Assembly (NCBI RefSeq): GCF_000380335.1
Contig: NC_021149.1
Span: 5,302,371-5,366,370, forward strand
Origin: Azotobacter vinelandii CA
Lineage (GTDB): Bacteria > Pseudomonadota > Gammaproteobacteria > Pseudomonadales > Pseudomonadaceae
Direction: 5' to 3'
DNA: 64,000 nucleotides
The notes under the pieces are model-generated. The model worked only from the letters and a program-made list of their open reading frames with translations. It was not told the origin of the DNA and ran no database searches. The number at the start of each line of letters is the position of its first letter. Within the stretch, counting starts at the first letter, position 1. Position numbers and translations under genes: made by a program. Shown here one piece after another: positions 59,447 through 64,000 of the stretch.

Positions 59447-59614
59447 ATGTCCAAGTAGAGGGATGGAGAGCAAAAATCCCGCTACTTGGGAGCAAACTTG
59501 GACATATCAGTGAGTGGCTTCGACTGTATCACCGAACTCGTCAGTGGACAAAAAATCCTTTATTGACAATAACTTAAAGTCACCCTGAAGACGTCATTGG
59601 ATGTCCTTGGACAT
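59447..59614. other. Repeated CTTGGACAT motifs between integrase and mnmE
   Basis: ATGTCCAAG (59447-59455), CTTGGACAT (59497-59505) and the palindrome ATGTCCTTGGACAT (59601-59614) repeat one 8-9 base word in both orientations, within 170 bases of the mnmE 3' end. They are candidates for integrase arm-type or excisionase sites. No gene is seen in this gap. Confidence 0.55.
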
Positions 59615-59618
59615 TGAA

Positions 59619-59636
59619 TCACTTCCCGATGCAAAA
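59619..59636 (-). other. Likely attachment core at mnmE 3' end
   Basis: TTTTGCATCGGGAAGTGA on the minus strand covers the last codons of mnmE (Phe-Cys-Ile-Gly-Lys-stop). This resembles the known 18-base mnmE attachment site used by Salmonella genomic island 1. Position beside the integrase supports its use here. No second copy was found near the left end. Confidence 0.6.
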
Positions 59637-60986
59637 ACTCGAAAAGATCCGCCCTAGCAGATCGTCCGAAGTGAAGGCCCCGGTGATCTCCCCCAGATGC
59701 TGCTGGGCCTGGCGCAGGTCTTCGGCGAGCAGTTCGCCGGCCCCGCAGCCGATGAGTTGGGCATGTCCGTGCTCGAGGCTGTTGGCGGCCCGGCGCAGGG
59801 CTTCCAGGTGGCGACAGCGGGCGCTGAAGCTGCTCTCGATGGTCTGTTCGAAACCCATGCAGGCTTTCAGGTGCTTGCGCAGCAGATCCAGGCCTTCGCC
59901 GGTGCGGGCCGACAGGCCGATGACGACGTGGCCGTCGCTGCCCTGTTCGTGGACGATCGGCTCGCCAGTCAGGTCGATCTTGTTGCGGATCAGGGTGACC
60001 TTGCCCGGTTCGGGAGGCAGGTCGAGGAATTCCGGCCATAGGGCGAAGGGATCGGCCGCTTCCGGGGCGCTGGCGTCGATCACCAGCAGCACCCGGTCGG
60101 CTTCGCGGATGGCCTGGAGCGCGCGTTCGACGCCGATCCGTTCGACCCGATCCTCGGTATCGCGCAGGCCGGCGGTATCCACGATATGCAGCGGCATGCC
60201 GTCGATGTGGATATGTTCGCGCAACAGATCCCGGGTGGTGCCGGCGATGTCGGTGACGATCGCTGACTCGCGTCCGGCCAGGGCGTTGAGCAGGCTGGAC
60301 TTGCCGGCGTTCGGCCGGCCGGCGATGACCACCGTCATGCCGTCGCGCAGGAGCGCGCCCTGCCCCGCTTCGCGCAGCACTGTGGACAAGTCGGCGCGCA
60401 GACCGTCGAGCAGTTCGAGCACGCGACCGTCGGCGAGGAAGTCGATTTCCTCCTCGGGAAAGTCGATGGCGGCCTCGACGTAGAGGCGCAGCTCGATCAG
60501 CCGCTCGCCGAGCGCATTCACGCGCCGGGAAAACTCGCCCTGCAGCGAGCGCAGGGCATTGCGCGCCGCCTGTGCCGAACTGGCCTCGATCAGATCGGCG
60601 ATCGCCTCGGCCTGGGCTAGGTCCAGCTTGTCGTTGAGGAAGGCCTGCTCGCTGAATTCGCCTGGCCGGGCCATCCGCGCGCCCAGTTCCAGGCAGCGGC
60701 GCAGCAGCAGATCGAGCACCAGCGGGCCGCCATGCCCCTGCAGTTCGAGCACGTCCTCGCCGGTGAAGGAATGGGGGCCGGGGAAGAACAATGCGATGCC
60801 TTCGTCGAGGACCTGGCCCGTGCCGTCGCGGAAGGCACCGTAGTGGGCGTGCCGCGGCCGTAACGGACGCGCGCAGATGCCCGTGGCGATCGTCCCGGCC
60901 AGGGGACCCGAGACCCGCACGATGCCGACCCCGCCGCGCCCCTGGGCGGTGGCGATGGCGGCGATGGTTTCGCGTGCGCTGTGCAT
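59619..60986 (-). CDS. mnmE: tRNA modification GTPase MnmE (TrmE)
   Basis: 455 residues from ATG 60986 ([24 protein letters not shown]); an upstream in-frame start is unnecessary. The G domain has [28 protein letters not shown] and NKIDL. The C-terminus ends FCIGK, with the essential Cys intact, although an island begins at the stop codon. With MnmG it modifies U34 of tRNAs. Confidence 0.97.
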   Translation of the reverse strand: MHSARETIAAIATAQGRGGVGIVRVSGPLAGTIATGICARPLRPRHAHYGAFRDGTGQVLDEGIALFFPGPHSFTGEDVLELQGHGGPLVLDLLLRRCLELGARMARPGEFSEQAFLNDKLDLAQAEAIADLIEASSAQAARNALRSLQGEFSRRVNALGERLIELRLYVEAAIDFPEEEIDFLADGRVLELLDGLRADLSTVLREAGQGALLRDGMTVVIAGRPNAGKSSLLNALAGRESAIVTDIAGTTRDLLREHIHIDGMPLHIVDTAGLRDTEDRVERIGVERALQAIREADRVLLVIDASAPEAADPFALWPEFLDLPPEPGKVTLIRNKIDLTGEPIVHEQGSDGHVVIGLSARTGEGLDLLRKHLKACMGFEQTIESSFSARCRHLEALRRAANSLEHGHAQLIGCGAGELLAEDLRQAQQHLGEITGAFTSDDLLGRIFSSFCIGK

Positions 60987-61007
60987 GGGGCGGACTCCGG
61001 ATAGCAA

Positions 61008-61029
61008 GACGCCCCACTGAAGGGGCGTC
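61008..61029 (-). terminator. Hairpin between yidC and mnmE
   Basis: GACGCCCC (61008-61015) pairs perfectly with GGGGCGTC (61022-61029). On the minus strand it is followed by TTGCTAT, a weak T tract, so termination may be partial. Confidence 0.6.
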
Positions 61030-61052
61030 CGGGTTTCAGGCGGTGGCGGGGA

Positions 61053-62726
61053 TCAGGCCAGCTGCGCGGCCTTCTCGATCTGCCGGGTAATGTACCACTG
61101 CTGGCCGATGGAGAGGACGTTGTTGACCACCCAGTACAGCACCAGACCGGCCGGGAACCAGAGGAAGAAGAAGGTGAAGATGATCGGCATCAGCTTCATC
61201 ACCCTGGCCTGCATGGGGTCCGGCGGCGTCGGGTTGAGCGTCTGCTGGAAGAACATGGTCGCGCCCATGATGATCGGCAGGATGAAGTACGGATCCTTGA
61301 CCGACAGGTCGGTGATCCAGCCCAGCCAGGGCGCCTGGCGCATTTCCACGCTTTCCAGCAGCACCCAGTAGAGGGCGAGGAACACCGGCATCTGCACCAG
61401 GATCGGCAGACAGCCGCCGAGCGGGTTGATCTTCTCTTTCTTGTACAGCTCCATCATCGCCTGGGACAGCTTCTGGCGGTCCTCGCCGTGCTGCTCCTTC
61501 AGCGCCTGCAGCTTGGGCGCGACCGCGCGCATGCGGCCCATCGAGCGGTAGCTGGCCGCCGAGAGCGGGAAGAAGGCCAGCTTGATGATGACGGTCAGCA
61601 CGATGATCGACCAGCCCCAGTTGCCCAGCAGCGCATGGATGAGTTCCAGCAGCCAGAAGATCGGCTGGGCGATGAACCACAGGAAGCCGTAGTCGACGGT
61701 CAGCTCCAGGCCGGGCGAGAGGGCTTCCAGCTGATTCTGGTCCTTGGGACCCGCATACAGACGGGTGACGGTTTCGCCAGTGGCGCCAGCCGGAATGTTC
61801 AGCGTCGAGCCGGTGAAGCCGATGATGTAGTTGCCCTGGCTATCCTTGCGGGTGGCGACCAGGTTGGTGTCGTCCTTGTTCGGTACCCAGGCGGTCACGA
61901 AATAGTGCTGCAGCCAGGCGACCCAGCCACCCTGCACGGTTTCGCGCAGGTTCTTGTCGTCCATGTCGCCCATGGACACCTTCCTGTACGGCTCTTCGCT
62001 GGTCCACAGCGCGGCTCCCAGGTAGGTGGCGGTGCCGGTCGCGGTGGTCGAGGACGGGTCGGCGCTGGCGTCGCGCTTGAGCTGGGCGAACAGGTTGCCG
62101 CTCCAGGGCTGCTCGCTGTGGTTGGCGATCTGGTGGCGAACTTCGAGGTCGTAGGCGCCGCGCTTGAAGGTGAAGCGCTTGACATAATCGACGCCGCCGT
62201 CGCTGAACTTCAGGTCGACCACCAGGCTGTCCTGCCCGTCGGCCAGTTGGTAGCTGCGCTGCTCGCTGACGTACAGCGGGCGCCCGTCGGCGCGTGCATC
62301 CGGACCATTGGTGCCGGTCAGGCCGCTCTGCGCCAGATACAGGCGCTCGCTGCCGTTGTCGAACAGTTGGAAGGGAATCTCCGGATGATCCTGGCGACGC
62401 GGGAACTTGGGCAGCTTGAGCTGCACGATGTCGCCGCCACGCGGGTCGATGGCCACTTCCAGTACATCGGTGCGGACCTGGATCAGATCGCTGCCGGCGG
62501 TGCTCGCCGCGCTATCTGGCACCTGGTTCCCGCTGCCGGCGGTGGGAACGTCCGCACTGGTCGAGGAGTCGCCGGGTACGGTCTCCGGAAGAGCCGGCGA
62601 AGCGCTTTGAGCGACGGCGTTCTGGGGCGGTAATGCTGCCTGGCCATAATCCTGGTTCCACTGCAAAACCAGCAGATAGGACACGACTGCCAGGGCGACG
62701 AGCAGGATCGAGCGTTTGATATCCAT
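61053..62726 (-). CDS. yidC: Membrane protein insertase YidC
   Basis: 557 residues from ATG 62726 (MDIKRSILLVALAVVSYLLVLQWNQDYG). A large periplasmic domain follows the first helix. The conserved insertase core includes IIVLTVIIKLAFFPLSAASYRSMGRMRAVAPKLQ with the hydrophilic-groove Arg, then the C-terminal helices. It inserts and folds inner-membrane proteins, including AtpE. It starts 2 bases after yidD. Confidence 0.97.
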   Translation of the reverse strand: MDIKRSILLVALAVVSYLLVLQWNQDYGQAALPPQNAVAQSASPALPETVPGDSSTSADVPTAGSGNQVPDSAASTAGSDLIQVRTDVLEVAIDPRGGDIVQLKLPKFPRRQDHPEIPFQLFDNGSERLYLAQSGLTGTNGPDARADGRPLYVSEQRSYQLADGQDSLVVDLKFSDGGVDYVKRFTFKRGAYDLEVRHQIANHSEQPWSGNLFAQLKRDASADPSSTTATGTATYLGAALWTSEEPYRKVSMGDMDDKNLRETVQGGWVAWLQHYFVTAWVPNKDDTNLVATRKDSQGNYIIGFTGSTLNIPAGATGETVTRLYAGPKDQNQLEALSPGLELTVDYGFLWFIAQPIFWLLELIHALLGNWGWSIIVLTVIIKLAFFPLSAASYRSMGRMRAVAPKLQALKEQHGEDRQKLSQAMMELYKKEKINPLGGCLPILVQMPVFLALYWVLLESVEMRQAPWLGWITDLSVKDPYFILPIIMGATMFFQQTLNPTPPDPMQARVMKLMPIIFTFFFLWFPAGLVLYWVVNNVLSIGQQWYITRQIEKAAQLA

Positions 62727-62728
62727 GA

Positions 62729-62974
62729 TTACTCGGCCATCGAAGAGGATCGGGAGGTTTTGATCGGGGGAACGGGGTCGTAGCCACCCGGATTCCAGGG
62801 ATGGCAACGCCCGAGACGACGCAGGCTCAGCCAGCCGCCTCGCAGCAGGCCATGGGTGGAGATGGCTTCGTGCGCATAGCAGGAACAACTGGGATGGAAA
62901 CGGCAATGGTTGGCCATCAGCGGGCTGATCGCATAGCGGTAGAACTGGATCGCGGCGAGGGCCAGTTTACGCAT
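62729..62974 (-). CDS. yidD: Membrane protein insertion efficiency factor YidD
   Basis: 81 residues with the family core [27 protein letters not shown]...[18 protein letters not shown] and its three conserved cysteines. It assists YidC-dependent insertion. It overlaps rnpA by 8 bases. Confidence 0.95.
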   Translation of the reverse strand: MRKLALAAIQFYRYAISPLMANHCRFHPSCSCYAHEAISTHGLLRGGWLSLRRLGRCHPWNPGGYDPVPPIKTSRSSSMAE

Positions 62975-63359
62975 GGGAGCTTCCAGCCGCCTCGACAGCG
63001 GTCTGCGGCCGGCTGCGGGCGAGTCGTTTCCAGAGCTTGCCGAACTGTTGTGTCACTTCGGTGTTTTCCAGCTCTCCGAGACCCTTGCGTGCGACCACTA
63101 CGATATCCCAGCCGGCCAGGCTGTCCTGGTTCAGGCGGAAGGATTCGCGTATCAGGCGTTTCAGTCGGTTGCGCCCGACGGAGAGCTTGACGCTCTTCTT
63201 GCCGATCACCAGCCCCAGGCGGGGATGGTCCAGAGCATTGGGACGCGCGAGGAGCAGGACGTGCTTGCCCGGAACCTTGGCGGTCGGGGAGTCGAAGACG
63301 GCCTTGAACTGGCGGGGGATCAGCAGGCGCTTTTCCCGACCGAAGTCTCGACTCACCAT
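62967..63359 (-). CDS. rnpA: Ribonuclease P protein component
   Basis: 130 residues. The RNR motif is [23 protein letters not shown]. It binds the RNase P RNA and aids removal of tRNA 5' leaders. ATG at 63359; a GTG one codon later is also possible. It follows rpmH by 14 bases. Confidence 0.96.
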   Translation of the reverse strand: MVSRDFGREKRLLIPRQFKAVFDSPTAKVPGKHVLLLARPNALDHPRLGLVIGKKSVKLSVGRNRLKRLIRESFRLNQDSLAGWDIVVVARKGLGELENTEVTQQFGKLWKRLARSRPQTAVEAAGSSHA

Positions 63360-63373
63360 CCGTTCCGGCTGAA

Positions 63374-63508
63374 TCAGACGGTCAGGCGCTTGCGGCCCTT
63401 GGCGCGACGACGCGACAGGACTTGGCGGCCGTTCTTGGTGGCCATGCGGGCGCGGAAACCGTGGGTACGAGCGCGCTTGAGGGTGCTGGGTTGGAAGGTG
63501 CGTTTCAT
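63374..63508 (-). CDS. rpmH: 50S ribosomal protein L34
   Basis: 44 residues, [18 protein letters not shown] at the N-terminus and [12 protein letters not shown] at the C-terminus, the standard length for L34. It begins the rpmH-rnpA-yidD-yidC run next to the replication origin. Confidence 0.98.
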   Translation of the reverse strand: MKRTFQPSTLKRARTHGFRARMATKNGRQVLSRRRAKGRKRLTV

Positions 63509-63569
63509 GATGCTCTACCTGGTGGTCACTAACGGGCCGGAAGTGGCCCCCGTTTTAAAGAGACCGGCG

Positions 63570-63598
63570 ATTCTAGAGAAAGCCGTCGGACAGGTCAA
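63570..63598 (-). promoter_or_regulatory. Predicted sigma-70 promoter of rpmH
   Basis: TTGACC (63593-63598) and TAGAAT (63570-63575) on the minus strand with a 17-base spacer, about 62 bases from the rpmH ATG. Confidence 0.85.
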
Positions 63599-63639
63599 TT
63601 TCCAACCAGCCGCATGGCCGAGAGGAGTGTCGGGAGCGC

Positions 63640-64000
63640 AGGAGGATCCTTGTCCGGCTTTCGGCTGGGTCCGAGTGCTGTGGAAAAAACATCCACAGAT
63701 AAATCGAAATGAAGAATTTTTGAAAAGATGGTTTTTCTTGTATTGATTAGTCGACGACATGCCTGTGGAAAACTCATGTGGAGCCAAGTGGCATCCATAT
63801 TTCGGGGAAGGACAAGCCTGTCAATCGGAAGTGGCTCGCCTGTGCGGAGCTGGCGGATAAGCTGGGTATGAAAGGATGATTTATTCACAAGTGATTTATC
63901 CACTGATCCTTCCGTCAGCTTGTACACGGAGCTCGTGCATTTTTATCAACAGGCCACCTTGGCAGATGCGGAGGTCGTTTCCGATCTCGTCGGCCGCGGC
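63640..64000. other. oriC region (rpmH-dnaA intergenic), continues beyond window
   Basis: DnaA-box-like sequences are TGTGGAAAA (63679-63687 and 63764-63772), TTATTCACA (63881-63889), TTATCCACT (63896-63904) and TTATCAACA (63943-63951). An AT-rich stretch (63699-63749) is the possible unwinding region. Location next to rpmH is the usual Pseudomonas origin site, with dnaA expected just beyond the window. No gene is supported here. Confidence 0.8.

Larger units (their letters stand above)
39770..59618. mobile_element. Genomic island between mnmG and mnmE (defence island)
   Basis: About 20 kb inserted between mnmG and mnmE. The right end abuts the mnmE stop codon and carries a P4-type integrase pointing away from mnmE, the arrangement of islands that integrate into the mnmE (trmE) 3' end, as Salmonella genomic island 1 does. 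The cargo is defence genes plus decayed genes and a second recombinase. Several genes (50-53.9 kb) are clearly more AT-rich than the chromosome. The left limit is an estimate: the first island-like sequence is the Mrr remnant at about 39826, after a G-rich run at 39761-39779. No second att copy was found by eye. Confidence 0.75.

Noticed and set aside
63595..63927. 110-codon minus-strand frame in the oriC region
   Set aside because: It crosses the rpmH promoter and DnaA boxes, has no family resemblance and lies in a non-coding origin region.

Overview
This is a high-GC chromosomal segment from a gammaproteobacterium of the Pseudomonadaceae. The right part has the classic order rpmH-rnpA-yidD-yidC-mnmE ... 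mnmG-rsmG-parA-parB-atpIBEFHAGDC, all on the minus strand, so the window ends at the rpmH/dnaA-side replication origin. The exact species cannot be fixed from sequence alone; a Pseudomonas or Azotobacter-type genome fits the gene order, the RnpA/ParB/MnmE sequences and the GC-rich intergenic repeats.

Layout. (1) 1-2085: end of an oligopeptide/nickel-type ABC importer (permease fragment and a fused double ATPase). (2) 2088-22228: a minus-strand cluster of eleven genes, read srfA-srfB-srfC-TM protein-vWA lipoprotein-like protein-ABC ATPase-permease-FGE-sulfatase protein-two coiled-coil lipoproteins-TM/vWA protein. Two related 1.2-kb repeat islands interrupt it and a 174-bp tandem array follows it. 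SrfB has actin/Hsp70-type nucleotide motifs, SrfC has a GTPase-like P-loop, and most other products are membrane-anchored or exported, which suggests one envelope-spanning assembly. (3) 22961-27649: a TonB-dependent receptor, a periplasmic solute-binding protein and a di-haem DUF1111 protein behind an unusually AT-rich promoter region, probably a metal-uptake set. (4) 27885-34908: the F1Fo ATP synthase operon with a near-consensus promoter. (5) 35041-39281: parB, parA, rsmG, mnmG, followed by a cluster of DnaA boxes upstream of mnmG. (6) About 39.8-59.6 kb: a genomic island between mnmG and mnmE. It abuts the 3' end of mnmE, a known island integration site, and carries a frameshifted P4-type integrase. 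(7) 59619-63508: mnmE, yidC, yidD, rnpA, rpmH, then the oriC region.

The island is the accessory core. Its right two-thirds is one tightly coupled minus-strand run: HTH regulator, Mrr-type nuclease, SNF2/RapA-like helicase, KwaA, KwaB, a GHKL ATPase with a nuclease-like C-terminus, a type III-like DNA methyltransferase, RhuM and a type III-like Res helicase-nuclease. A two-gene Kiwa module plus the GHKL gene therefore sits inside a SNF2/Mod/RhuM/Res restriction operon, with start-stop overlaps on the SNF2-KwaA-KwaB side. The left third is decayed: a remnant of an Mrr-like 3' end, a mutated helicase pseudogene, and a 2OG-Fe(II) oxygenase broken by a 13-bp tandem duplication, next to an intact tyrosine recombinase.

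The most interesting items are the nested Kiwa/GHKL/type III-like defence operon, the SrfABC-vWA-FGE-ABC assembly in which SrfA and a vWA protein share an N-terminal domain, and the repeat array that copies the 3' end of that vWA gene.
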